A DNA stretch of 64,000 nt from Alentia gelatinosa (lineage: Eukaryota > Annelida > Polychaeta > Phyllodocida > Polynoidae). Position numbers and translations under genes: made by a program. The stretch's first letter is position 1. Each line of letters opens with the position of its first letter. The notes below the pieces were generated by a model that had not been told where the DNA came from, ran no database searches, and saw nothing but the letters and a program-made list of their open reading frames with translations. This document shows positions 53,592 to 64,000 of this stretch, one piece after another. The stretch covers positions 178,936,303 through 179,000,302 of the forward strand of contig OX465579.1 of NCBI GenBank assembly GCA_950022655.1. The letters run 5' to 3'.

Positions 53592-54610
53592 GTCTCCACT
53601 AGTCTCTAACAGTCCGTCCCAGTCTCACTCAGTCTCCACTAGTCTCTAACAGTCCCCACTAGTCTCCAACAGTCTCCACTAGTCTCTAACAGTCTCCACT
53701 AGTCTCTAATAGTCTCCATTAGTCTCTAACAGTCTCCACTAGTCTCTAACAGTCCCTCCCAGTCTCTAACAGTCTCCACTAGTCTCTAACAGTCTCCCCT
53801 AGTCTCTAACAGTCTCCACTAGTCTCTAACATTCTCAACTAGTCTCTAACAGTCTCCACTAGTCTCTAACAGTCTCCACTAGTCTCTAACAGTCCCCCCA
53901 GTCTCACACAGTCTCCACTAGTCTCTAACAGTCCCCCCCAGTCTCACTCAGTCTCCACTAGTCTCTAACAGTCTCCACTAGTCTCTAACAGTCTCCACTA
54001 GTCTCTAACAGTCTCCACTAGTCTCTAACAGTCTCCACTAGTCTCTAACAGTCTCCACTAGTCTCTAACAGTCTCCACTAGTCTCTAACAGTCCCCCCAG
54101 TCTCTAACAGTCTCCACTAGTCTCTAACAGTCTCCACTAGTCTCTAACAGTCTCCACTAGTCTTACTCAGTCTCCACTAGTCTCTAGCAGTCTCCACTAG
54201 TCTCTAACAGTCCCCCAGTCTCTAACAGTCTCCACTAGTCTCTAACAGTCTCCACTAGTCTCTAACAGTCTCCACTAGTCTCTAACAGTCTCCACTAGTC
54301 TCTAACAGTCTCCACTAGTCTCTAACAGTCTCAACTAGTTTCTAGCAGTCCCTCCCAGTCTCACTCAGTCTCCACTAGTCTCTAACAGTCTCCACTAGTC
54401 TCTAACAGTCTCCACTAGTCTCTAACAGTCTCAACTAGTCTCTAGCAGTCCCTCCCAGTCTCACTCAGTCTCCACTAGTCTCTAACAGTCTCCACTAGTC
54501 TCTAACAGTCTCCACTAGTCTCTAACAGTCCCCCCAGTCTTACTCAGTCTTCACTAGTCTCTAACAGTCTCCTCTAGTCTCTAACAGTCCGTCCCAGTCC
54601 CTCCCAGTCT
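53592..54610. repeat. 20-bp array (AGTCTCCACTAGTCTCTAAC), about 50 copies
   Basis: Two related 10-mers alternate: AGTCTCCACT and AGTCTCTAAC. Interruptions (AGTCCCCCCAGTCTC; CAACTAGTYTCTAGCAGTCC) recur in a patterned way, for example near 54340 and 54440, showing a higher-order block of about 108 bp. A C10 run closes it at 54611. Confidence 0.96.
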
Positions 54611-54619
54611 CCCCCCCCC

Positions 54620-55102
54620 CTGATCAGTCGGTCTGTGTGTTTAATCTTATCCCTCCATCTCCCTCCCTTTACTCAGACCTATCCATCATAAGTGGGCTTT
54701 AGACAAAGGAAGTCAAAGCTCGGAGATGGGGTTTGATAACACGATTATAGCTACTCCAATAAAACCCATTCAGACGACTCTACGCGGCTAACAGTGGGCT
54801 CAGGGCTTTGTGTGGAAGGGTTTACCTCAGGGCTGTAAATGTACAAGATAATCCCGGGTTTAGTTCTGATACGCTACTTGAAGGGTAGGTGTACCCAGGA
54901 CAATGGTGTTGTAACTAAGCCTACAACTTTAATGAGGGTGTGAGTGGTGAATGGCATGACTAATCCTGGTCAGGGTACCAGTGGATAGGAGCGATACACG
55001 GCAGTGGCCCCGTGACCAGGATAAAGATCAGTCAGATCAGATACAACATCGTTTACAATTCAAACCGTTTACGGCCACTCCTCAAATGAGCCACCGCAGT
55101 GG
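54620..55102. other. Unique DNA, no gene seen
   Basis: Non-repetitive. AATCCTGGTC (about 54963) and GACCAGGAT (about 55014) are inverse words around 55 bp apart; nothing else stood out. Confidence 0.45.
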
Positions 55103-55183
55103 ACAAGGTCACGAGTCTCACTGAGGGATTGTAAGCAATAAATTAAATATTTATCAGTTTGATAAAGATCTGAGAATTTAGGA
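55103..55183 (+). mobile_element. Dispersed 81-bp repeat G, copy 2
   Basis: ACAAGGTCACGAGTCTCACT, GAGGGATTGTAAGCAATAAA and TTAAATATTTATCAGTTTGA match copy 1 at 49605. Sequences diverge abruptly on both sides, so this is a discrete unit. Confidence 0.85.
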
Positions 55184-55299
55184 TGGGATCTAGTCGCTTC
55201 TCTTTGCGCATCAAACCTCACAGACATTCTACAGTGGAGCAACTTGTCAATGTTAAATGTATATCGGACAATTTGCCTTGAAAATCAAACCCATGTCAA

Positions 55300-56216
55300 T
55301 TTCCTGAAATTTAAATATGACAATCTCCATGTGTTGTAGAACGCATATCTAATTTAAAACCGGGGGTCACCATGTTTGGTTTTCATTTAGAGATCAATAT
55401 CATGATTGTATGACAAAAGAATATATTGAAATTCTAAAAGGTTGCTTTTCACATCGTAAAAGAACATGTATTTTCTGCAGACTTTCACAGAATATAGTAG
55501 ATGCATAGCACTATACATAAATATTTCAAAATACATAGGTCACCGTTCTTATTTTTTAAAGGATTGAATTTTTCAGTACCTTTCCTTTGTAAATCAAACA
55601 AATGTAAATAGCTCCATTATACTTATTAAGATTGGATAAACTGGACAAAATGTTTAAGCTACACATTTGACTATAAAGTGGAACACAATGAACCAGTTTT
55701 TACCGGTTATTGACAATATTTAAAAATCACCAGGTGGCGCCACCGTGAAAAGTCTGATATCTCCTTAAAGGCACATCCTACGAGACACAGTGGCGCCACC
55801 TGGTGATTTACCAATGCTGACTATTATCAATTCACCCCAGTTCTTATTCTAATACAAAATGAGTGAAATATATAATATCATCGAGTTTGATCTTGAGGTA
55901 AATTTAACCAATTTGCATTTTTCTGGTTCATATTGTAAATGTACTGAAAAATGCAGTTTTCTTCAATTATTTCAATATAGTAATAGATATATTTACTGTA
56001 TTCTGTGAAACTTTGAAAAAAAAATGACATGGGTTTCATTAAGTGAAAAACTTATTTTTGATTTCAATATGTATTCTTTTATAATATTATCATGATATGT
56101 ATCTCTAAATTACTAATAATTAAAGAACTAGCTTGGTGATCCCCATTTCTTATACTCAATATATATTCTGTAACACGCGGAGACCATCGTATCCACTTTC
56201 CTGGAGATGGAGGTGG
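55300..56216. other. Large imperfect inverted repeat (~900 bp) centred near 55766
   Basis: The centre has perfect 20-bp arms, AAATCACCAGGTGGCGCCAC (55724-55743) and its inverse (55790-55809), around a 46-nt loop. Outward, matching words continue in inverse order at decreasing identity: ATTTAGAGAT...ATATCATGAT (55386) against ATCATGATAT...ATCTCTAAAT (56090), CTTTCACAGAATA (55482) against TATTCTGTGAAACTTTG (55999), and GGGGGTCACCA (55363) against TGGTGATCCCC (56132). Arms are about 450 bp. It may be a foldback element or two inverted elements. Confidence 0.72.
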
Positions 56217-56949
56217 GATTTAATTGGTGAATTGTAAAGTATGCCTTTTAAAAGTTGGACATTCATTACTTAACAGGGGACGGACGGAAGACATCATTAT
56301 TTGACCTGCCAGACTTCGTCCTGAGTTGAGTTTACGTCCGCCGTCTGGGCGAGTTGTAGCGCCACCTGACGCCCAGTAGAGGCAGCTAGAGGCCGCGCAA
56401 CCATAGAGCAGACTGAAAACTGCTTAATTCTGACTGGTATACAAGGACTCTCATACCGTAGGCTGTAGAACAGATACGGATTTGCTAAAAGTAGGATATT
56501 AAACCTCAGATTATAGGCTTTATTGTCACGTACATTTTGAATTTAGATAATCTGTTTTTATTTATAACAAGAATCCTCTTTCTCTGGTATCTGTTGTATG
56601 TCAAAGCAATGTCATGGTAGGCGAAAAATGGAGAAAGAAATGCTGGTTGGAAATGGTGCAATATCTTTATTTTGTATCTTTGATAAATGTTTTCCTTTAG
56701 TTGTCCTGACAAATGCTTACTTAAACTGATAATTAGATGTGCAGCACAATTCAATATGTAAGATTCTTTGCAGAAGGACTATTTGAATCTAAATCTCACT
56801 ATAGTCCCTGTTATGCCTTCCTGGGGTACAATTGCTTATTAAATTTTGTCTAATCATTATTTTTATCGAATTTCATTAGGAATCATTTGTATTACAAACA
56901 CCGACCTCAGGATATCGCCAGTCTTCTGACTTGGCTTTCTTAAGATCAA
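56217..56949. other. Unique AT-rich DNA with a small CTCF-like hairpin
   Basis: GTCTGGGCGAGTTGTAGCGC to CACCTGACGCCCAG (about 56344-56375) forms a CTGGGCG/CGCCCAG stem holding GCGCCACCTGAC. A minus frame of 82 residues at 56506 is unrecognised. Confidence 0.45.
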
Positions 56950-57186
56950 GCTGCAAATACTGAAGAAGAAACTGACAAGTTTTGGTCAAAGTTGTCCACG
57001 AGTTTGATGCGGAGTGATATGAACGAGGCGACGAGTTGCTTTCTGTATTATCTCACCCCTGTAAAGACTAAAAGAATGGATAACACACAGGATATAAACC
57101 ATGAACAACGGACTGCAATACTCGTAGGGGCATTAAGAACGAGTTCCCTATGGGACAAAAATACCTGGGGTGAGATAAAGGTGGTA
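56950..57186 (-). mobile_element. Foldback family F, partial reverse copy
   Basis: The reverse complement matches 61528-61905. Shared words are CTTTATCTCACCCCAGGTAT, GGGAACTCG, CGTCGCCTCGTTCATATCAC, CCGCATCAAACTCG and AAACTTGTCAGTTTCTTCTT. The middle palindromic part is missing. Confidence 0.78.
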
Positions 57187-58894
57187 AAACATAGATCTGG
57201 TACAGTAGTTGTCACCTGGTTAACCATCTCCTAACCGGAGTTAGAGAAAAGACAGTTATGATATGGGAGAGAGGCTAAAGAGGGATTGGTGCTAATTCTT
57301 CGTGCACATTTTTCATAAGAATCTGTAACAGGGCGATCCCCATCGAACCCAAAGTAAGTCTGATAATTCTATTTTTTCACTTTTGATAAAATATATTTGA
57401 CGTTAAACTACACAAACAAACAAATAACCAGTAGAAAGAAGTATGTTACTTAGGTACATATAGGGCACCGTGGATTTTGCGAGTTGCCCTCATAAATGAA
57501 TTCATCTGATACTCAAAGATACTCAAAGACAGGTACGTCAGTGTGAGGTGAACCGGAGACCGGATATTAAGGATCGACTTAATAATCCTGATCCGACTGG
57601 GACAAATAGGTCCGGGGGCCGTTTACTATCTGTGGACAGGGAGACGGATAAGGACAGTGAGGGGAGAGTGTGTGGGAGGACAGTGACCAGGAAGGCAAAC
57701 TGGGGGCTGTTTTTAAAACTAAGAACGATAGTGACTGAAGGACTACGATTAGGACTAACCTCAAACGACAGTGACCATGATCGGAGTGTCAGTCCGTTTT
57801 TAAACGTGGTCTGCATAATTCCAGGATATCTTTTGCAATTTATAGTGTTTGCTTTTTTTCCCTTTCTTAGTGGAAGATGTTTTGTTATAAAGGATCCAAC
57901 CCACCTAGAACCTAAATAAGGGTAAAATGTGTGACCTTTTCAAAAATTACAATAAAGATATTTCACTGATCGCCTTGTTAGACTGTCCTCTATAAAGAGG
58001 GATCACTTTAGGTAACGAGAATGCAACAAAGACCAAAATAAGAACAATTCTTTTATCGTTCTTAGTTTTAAAAACACCTCCCTGATCACGTTAAATAAGT
58101 GCTGTCCACGTGTTATTCTCCTTCTCCTGACCCGAATACTTGGGAAGGACAGTTCATGATGTAGGCCTTCCTGTGGTTGGTTCTGCTTTGTGTTGTTTGG
58201 TGCATTTTGAGATACACACCAGATCTGCGCACTGTGCGATATGTGTGTGCTGTTCGGGTGCAGAGTTTAACACGGAGCAAATGGTATGTTCATCATTGAT
58301 GAATGAGCGTGCAATTATAAATAAATAACAATCGAAAGGTTTGGGTTGGATTCAGTCTATGTTGTTTTATCTTTTCGTTCCGTTGGAGCCTATATTCTAG
58401 TCTCCGTGGTTGGAAAAAATGTTGCCACAGCTAAGCCTCATATATACAAGTATAGTTAGATTCAGTCTATGGATAGTTTCCTATAACCCACTTACACCCA
58501 ACTTGCCATTTCATTAACTGCCTAGATCTAGGATCCAAATATACCAAGCACCAGTAGGTCAATCAGGTATTTCGGTCTTGAGTGATTGGTCATGGTCAGT
58601 TGGGCACACCTCTAAGACACTGACACCCTGCTCCTTGTCCAGTAGTACAGTGAATAGCACGCAGATAGTGAAGGGATAGATTTTTTGCAGGACGATAGAA
58701 GTGTGTATGTAAGTATTCTAACATCTAGGCGATGTATATAGCACATGCGAACACGCTTTAAATACGGTAGTAATCAGAAGGTACTGGGTTCAAACACCAG
58801 ACAAACCAAATGTTGTTGGTCTTTTCAACACACATTCTATTTTTATTATTCAATGGAGAATGACATTAAAAGGCCAACAGATGTTTAATAACCA
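57187..58894. other. Mostly unique DNA, no gene proven
   Basis: The 123-residue + frame at 57548 and the overlapping minus frame show no known domain. GGTCCGGGGGCCGTTTACTA (57611) resembles the other GGGGGCCGTT element ends. A 17-nt word (58226-58242) is the exact inverse of part of the 99-bp array unit. Confidence 0.4.
58735..58830 (+). mobile_element. Possible SINE fragment (B-box-like)
   Basis: GGTACTGGGTTCAAACACCA (B-box-like GGGTTCAAACACC, 58786-58798) is followed by AAATGTTGTTGGTCTTTTC. The upstream A box is not convincing. Weak. Confidence 0.25.
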
Positions 58895-60285
58895 TGGACT
58901 GTCCTGTGACGGTACAAAGACTGTCCTGTGACAGTGCAAAGACTGTCCTGTGACAGTACAAAGACTGTCCTGTGACAGTGCAAAGACTGTCCTGTGACGG
59001 TTCAAAGACTGTCCTGTGCCAGTGCAAAGACTGTCCTGTGCCAGTGCAAAGACTGTCCTGTGACAGTACAAAGACTGTCCTGTGACAGTGCAAAGACTGT
59101 CCTGTGACGGTTCAAAGACTGTCCTGTGCCAGTGCAAAGACTGTCCTGTGCCAGTGCAAAGACTGTCCTGTGACAGTACAAAGACTGTCCTGTGACAGTG
59201 CAAAGACTGTCCTGTGACAGTGCAAAGACTGTCCTGTGACAGAACAAAGACTGTCCTGTGACAGTACAAAGACTGTCCTGTGATAGTACAAAGACTGTCC
59301 TGTGATAGTACAAAGACTGTTATGTGACGGTACAAAGACTGTCCTGCGATGGTACAAATACTGTCCTGTGACGGTACAAAGACTGTCCTGTGACAGTACA
59401 AAGACTGTTATGTGACGGTACAAAGACTGTCCTGCGATGGTACAAAGACTGTCCTGTGACGGTACAAAGACTGTCCTGTGACAGTACAAAGACTATCCTG
59501 TGACGGTACAAAGACTGTCCTGTGACGGTACAAAGACTGTCCTGCGACAGTACAAAGACTGTCCTGCGACGGTACAAAGACTGTCCTGTGACGGTACAAA
59601 GACTGTCCTGCGACGGTATAAAGACTGTCCTGTGACGGTAAAAAGACTGTCCTGTGACGGTACAAAGACTGTCCTGTGACGGTACAAAGACTGTCCTGTG
59701 ACAGTACAAAGACTGTCCTGTCACAGTACAAAAACTGTCCTGTCACAGTACAAAAACTGTCCTGTCACAGTGCAAAGACTGTCATGTGAGAGTACAAAGA
59801 CTGTCCTGTGACGGTACAAAGACTGTCCTGTGACAGGACAAAGACTGTCCTGTGACAGTGCAAAGACTGTCCTGTGACAGTACAAAGACTGTCCTGTGAA
59901 AGTACAAAGACTGTCCTGTGACGGTACAAAGACTGTCCTGTGACGGTACAAAGACTGTCCTGTGACAGTACAAAGACTGTCCTGTGAAAGTACAAAGACT
60001 GTCCTGTGACGGTACAAAGACTGTCCTGTGACGGTACAAAGACTGTCCTGTGACAGTACAAAGACTGTCCTGTGACGGAACAAAGACTGTCCTGTGACAG
60101 TGCAAAGACTGTCCTGTGACAGTGCAAAGACTGTCCTGTGACAGTGCAAAGACTGTCCTGTGACAAAACAAAGACTGTCCTGTGACAATACAAAGACTGT
60201 CCTGTGACAGTACAAAGACTGTCCTGTGACGGTACAAATACTGTCCTGTGACAGTACAAGGACTGTCCTGTGACAGTCATAGGAG
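58895..60285. repeat. 22-bp minisatellite with dyad unit, about 63 copies
   Basis: The unit is AAAGACTGTCCTGTGACAGT plus AC. CTGTCCTGTGACAG can fold as a 5-bp stem (CTGTC/GACAG) with a CTGT loop, and variants (GACGGTAC, GCCAGTGC) keep or break the stem. Ordered blocks repeat, for example GCAAAG and TTCAAAG patterns near 58990 and 59105. Minus-strand 22-residue frames are artefacts of the three-unit period. Confidence 0.97.
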
Positions 60286-61066
60286 AAGTCCCCTGAATAT
60301 GTACCTGTTAAACCGCGGTGCCTGGATCCCCGCCTCTACAGGTGTCCCTGAGCCAGCCCCCGATAGACCCTGGAGGTACAGGTGTAGGTACAGCCAGTAA
60401 AGTAAGTTGATATCTGCCCGTGTGGTCACGGAAATGATCACACACATGACAACACACCCGCCCCAGGGGAGAGGGAATTCAATGAGCAGGTTATTCATGA
60501 TTCACAGAATTCATCGGATCGAATCAAATGGTAATATCATATTATGGCGTTACCATAAGATGCCTAATACTTATATAGAACTGCATCGAGAATCGTATGA
60601 ATAGACAATACGCCACGAGATTGGATGGTTCTGGATTTATCTCACCCGTTTCTATGACATCAAATAGCACTAGAGTATCAGAATAGTTCAATATACTTAG
60701 CAAATCCATATAATGTCATCGCACATTCACTGCGCCACGGCCGTGGCGTAGTGTTGTGACATACGGGGGTGATTGTTGAGTACTAGCATGATTCATCCCT
60801 AACTACTTAGAAAAGAATAAAAATTTCAGATAATCATTTATCAGCTAAGGAGTGTGGAGTTGGAGAAATGATGACTTTATTACTAAGTAAGGCGCGTGAG
60901 GCACTAGTTTGAGGGACATACAATTATCAATTGTAGGTGATTATATTAATATCAGTATCGTGAGTTAGTGGTCTCCGCACTAATCTTTTAATTTACCTCA
61001 GGCCAGATCAGGCCCAATTCTCATTTTTTCTTTCTTTGAATTATCGGCTGTGAATATTACAGACCA
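60286..61066. other. Unique DNA with one palindrome, no gene seen
   Basis: CACTGCGCCACGGCCGTGGCGTAGTG (60728-60753) is a near-perfect 26-bp palindrome. TTTATCTCACCCGTTTCTATG (60637) resembles the start of family F, so a fragment may be present. Confidence 0.45.
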
Positions 61067-61441
61067 GGTACCTGTTTCAGTAGTTTCGTGACATGTCTAG
61101 ATGGCGTCTGTGACACCATACGGACAGATCAACACAAGTTGCGGCACTTAGGACAAGACAAACCCCAAACACGGTGTGTCCGGTTTCAAAAGTATTAGAC
61201 AAATTCACTCACTTCCTATGAGAATTAAGCAATGACACTTTAACATGAGTAGGGGATACATGTAACCTATAATCATCCCAAATATGAAGAACATTGGCGG
61301 CTCCGATCCGCCGATATTTGACATCAACTGTGACATGCGTTTTGAAACCCGACACATTTTTTTCCACTGTTGCTTGCACTGTTGGTGCCACTGTTGATGT
61401 CTGTCTAGGCCTAATGTCACGAAACTAGTGAAACAGGTCCC
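61067..61441. mobile_element. MITE-A copy 2 (TIR element, about 375 bp)
   Basis: ACCTGTTTCAGTAGTTTCGT...GACAT at the left and ATGTCACGAAACTAGTGAAA...CAGGTCC at the right are inverted with one or two mismatches. It shares most of its interior with 6977-7275 but carries extra sequence in two places (CGGCACTTAGGACAAGACAA..., 61142-61200; and near 61330-61365). Copy 1 may be a deletion derivative. Confidence 0.88.
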
Positions 61442-61527
61442 AGATCTTGATCCAGGTGTCTCGGTGCATCGTTCACTCCACAGTGAATGCCACCTTTACG
61501 GCAGGCAAGATCTTAACCAAGGTATTT

Positions 61528-61905
61528 GTGGGCACAGTTTATCTCAGCCCTGGTATTTTGTTCTCCTTAGACTTAACATTGAACTCGTATCCAACACCCA
61601 TGAAATATTAGGAAAAATATCCAATGGGGTATTATTTCCCACATGTTACAGCCTTTATCCAACGGGGGATTATGTCACAAGGTCAGCCCATTAGTCAGTG
61701 TGAGGGATGAGATAAATTCAGAAACCCATTCAAGTTAATGGTCAGAGCTCGATCCCATCTCGTTTGGATCGCTATGTAATTCTCCAACTCGTTTGAATGC
61801 TACATAATATTCACTCTGTCGCCTCGTTCATATCACTCCGCATCAAACTTGTCAAGAACGACGACTTTTACCAAAACTTGTTGGTTTCTTCTTTAATACT
61901 GCAGG
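61528..61905 (+). mobile_element. Foldback family F, long copy
   Basis: It begins GTTTATCTCAGCCCTGGTAT, with TTAACATTGAACTCGTATCC, GGGGGATTATGTCACAAGG and CCCATTCAAGTTAATGGTCAG, then a tail (GTCGCCTCGTTCATATCAC, AAAACTTGTTGG) found only here and, reversed, at 56950. A short internal duplication (TCCAATGGGGTATTAT, TCCAACGGGGGATTATG) is present. Confidence 0.8.
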
Positions 61906-64000
61906 CCCAGTCTCTACCCAGGTGTCTGGGTGCATCGTGATATGAGTGTTACCTGTATGACAGGCCGAGTCTCTACCCAGGTGTCTGGGTACATCGTGAT
62001 ATGAGTGTTACCTGTATGACAGGCCGAGTCTCTACCCAGGTGTCTGGGTGCATCGTGATATGAGCGTTACCTGTATGACAGGCCGAGTCTCTACCCAGGT
62101 GTCTGGGTGTATCGTGATATGAGTGTTACCTGTATGACAGGCCGAGTCTATACCCAGGTGTCTAGGTGCACTGTGATATGAGTGTTACCTGTATGACAGG
62201 CCGGGTCTCTACCCAGGTGTCTGGGTGTATCGTGATATGAGTGTTACCTGTATGACAGGCCGAGTCTAAACCAAGGTGTCTGGGTGCACCACGATATGAG
62301 CGTTACCTGTATGACAGGCCGGGTCTATACCCAGGTGTCTGGGTGCATCGTGATGTTAATGTTACCTGTATGACAGGCCGGGTCCCTACCCAGGTGTCTG
62401 GGTGTATCGTGATATGAGTGTTACCTGTATGACAGGCCGAGTCTCTACCCAGGTGTCTGGGTGCACCACGATATGAGTGTTACCTGTATGACAGGCCGAG
62501 TCTCTACCCAGGTGTCTGGGTGTACCACAATATGAGCGTTACCTGTATGACAGGCCGGATCCCTACCCAGGTGTCTTGGTGTACCACAATATGAGCGTTA
62601 CCTGTATGACAGGCCGAGTCTATATCCAGGTGTCTGGGTGTATCGTGATATGAGTGTTACCTGTATGACAGGCCGAGTCTCTACCCAGGTGTCTGGGTGT
62701 ATCGTGATGTGAGTGTTACCTGTATGACAGGCCGAGTCTATACCCAGGTGTCTGGGTGTATCGTGATATGAGTGTTACCTGTATGACAGGCCGAGTCTAT
62801 ACCCAGGTGTCTGGGTGTATCGTGATATGAGCGTAACCTGTATGACAGGCCGGGTCTCTACCCAGGTGTCTGGGTGCACCACGATATGAGTGTTACCTGT
62901 ATGATAGGCCGAGTCTATACCCAGGTGTCTGGGTGCACCATGATATAAGTGTTACCTGTATGACAGGCCGGGTCCCTACCCAGGTGTCTGGGTGCATCGT
63001 GAAATGAGTGTTACCTGTATTATAGGCCGAGTCTTTACCCAGGTGTCTGGGTGTATCGTGATATGAGTGTTACCTGTATGACAGGCCGAGTCTCTACCCA
63101 GGTGTCTGGGTGCATCGTGATATGAGCATTACCTGTATGACAGGCCGAGTCTCTACCCAGGTGTCTGGGTGTATCGTGATATGAGTGTTACCTGTATGAC
63201 AGGCCGGGTCTCTACCCAGGTGTCTGGGTGTATCGTGATATGAGTGTTACCTGTATGACAGGCCGAGTCTCTACCCAGGTGTCTGGGTACATCGTGATAT
63301 AAGTGTTACCTGTATGACAGGCCGGGTCCCTACCCAGGTGTCTGGGTGCACCATGATATAAGTGTTACCTGTATGACAGGCCGGGTCCCTACCCAGGTGT
63401 CTGGGTGCATCGTGAAATGAGTGTTACCTGTATTATAGGCCGAGTCTCTACCCAGGTGTCTGGGTGTACCACGATATGAGTGTTACCTGTATGACAGGCC
63501 GGGTCTCTACCCGGGTGTCTGGGTGCACCACGATATGAGTGTTACCTGTATGACAGGCCGGGTCTCTACCCGGGTGTCTAGGTGCATCGTGATATGAGTG
63601 TTACCTGTATGACAGGCCGAGTCTCTACCCAGGTGTCTGGGTGTACCACGATATGAGTGTTACCTGTATGACAGGCCGGGTCTCTACCCGGGTGTCTAGG
63701 TGCATCGTGATATGAGTGTTACCTGTATGACAGGCATAGTCTCTACCCAGGTGTCTGGGTGCATCGTGATATGAGTGTTACCTGTATGACAGGCCGGGTC
63801 TCTACCCAGGTGTCTGGGTGCATCGTGATATGAGCGTTACCTGTATGACAGGCCGGGTCTCTACCCAGGTGTCAGGGTGTATCGTGATGTTAATGTTACC
63901 TGTATTATAGGCCGAGTCTCTACCCAGGTGTCTGGGTGCACCACGATATGAGCGTTACCTGTATTATAGGCCGAGTCTCTACCCGGGTGTCTGGGTGCAC
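61906..64000. repeat. 60-bp tandem array, about 35 copies, continues past the window
   Basis: The unit is GTGTTACCTGTATGACAGGC, CGAGTCTCTACCCAGGTGTC and TGGGTGCATCGTGATATGAG (60 bp). Two dyads lie in each unit: CCTGTATGACAGG and ACCCAGGTGTCTGGGT. Variants at CATCGTG/CACCACG/TATCGTG are distributed in blocks. The array is cut by the right window edge. Confidence 0.97.

Noticed and set aside
57548..57919. 123-codon + frame
   Set aside because: The opposite strand is open over the same stretch, the ATG lacks promoter context, and the sequence resembles no family known to me.
58850..60280. Overlapping minus-strand frames with HRTVFVPSQDSLCTVTG repeats
   Set aside because: All three minus frames are open over the same stretch, as expected for a 22-bp stop-free unit.
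1..64000. Helical (10-11 bp) phasing as a common rule for unit lengths
   Set aside because: Many units fit multiples of about 10.5 (10, 11, 20, 22, 42, 95, 105), but others (14, 36, 38, 39, 45, 76, 99) do not, so no rule can be claimed.
1..64000. Reverse transcriptase, transposase or viral genes
   Set aside because: No catalytic motif such as a YXDD-type or DDE-type array was visible in any open frame, so only non-autonomous elements are reported.

Overview
The window looks like nuclear DNA of an animal, most likely an invertebrate. No bacterial or viral gene is visible, no long non-repetitive ORF exists, and the sequence is dominated by minisatellites, microsatellites, small inverted-repeat transposable elements and a tRNA-derived SINE. 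The SINE has an A box, a B box and a downstream 'TCATACCAAAGA' block that I associate from memory with SINEs of molluscs and other lophotrochozoans. This supports a lophotrochozoan or mollusc source only weakly. I cannot name the species.

Layout. 0-6.3 kb: GA microsatellite, two CpG-dense blocks (about 1.1-1.8 and 2.7-3.1 kb), a 14-bp array, a 104-bp duplication, a 36/35-bp array family that drifts into a TATA-like unit, and G-rich repeats. 6.3-10.3 kb: mostly unique sequence with a TIR element (MITE-A), a 76-bp array and a ~70-bp array. 10.3-21.4 kb: nearly continuous arrays (22-bp/higher-order, 11-bp, 7-bp, 42-bp, TA, 35-bp, 20-bp, 85-bp). 21.4-27.1 kb: interspersed elements (foldback families E and F, MITE-C, a minus-strand SINE) plus a 95-bp array. 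27.1-33.4 kb: 33-bp, 105-bp, pyrimidine/E-box, CA-rich and 39-bp arrays. 33.4-40.9 kb: TA and GA microsatellites, 10-bp, 11-bp and 45-bp arrays, with several ATGGCGG-containing candidate first exons. 40.9-43.1 kb: a 73-bp array interrupted by a palindromic insertion. 43.1-46.5 kb: unique AT-rich DNA, MITE-D, a second MITE-C, TG repeats and a promoter-like motif cluster. 46.6-49.3 kb: 38-bp array, a candidate coding exon and a 36-bp array. 49.3-53.6 kb: nested MITE-H palindromes, 99-bp array, plus-strand SINE and family B. 53.6-64 kb: 20-bp array, a ~900-bp inverted repeat with paired CTCF-like motifs at its centre, 22-bp array, second MITE-A, family F and a 60-bp array running off the window.

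By adding array lengths I estimate that about half of the window is tandem repeat, in more than 35 separate arrays. There is no convincing complete gene. Only four short stretches look at all like coding exons (34004, 39872, 40815 and 48063), and all are low confidence. The long ORFs present are open because a short repeat unit lacks stops. I did not find an obviously new multi-gene system. The most interesting signals are the inverted-repeat elements that recur within the window, the long palindrome at 55.3-56.2 kb, the promoter motif cluster at 46.25-46.33 kb, and the dyad-bearing minisatellite units.
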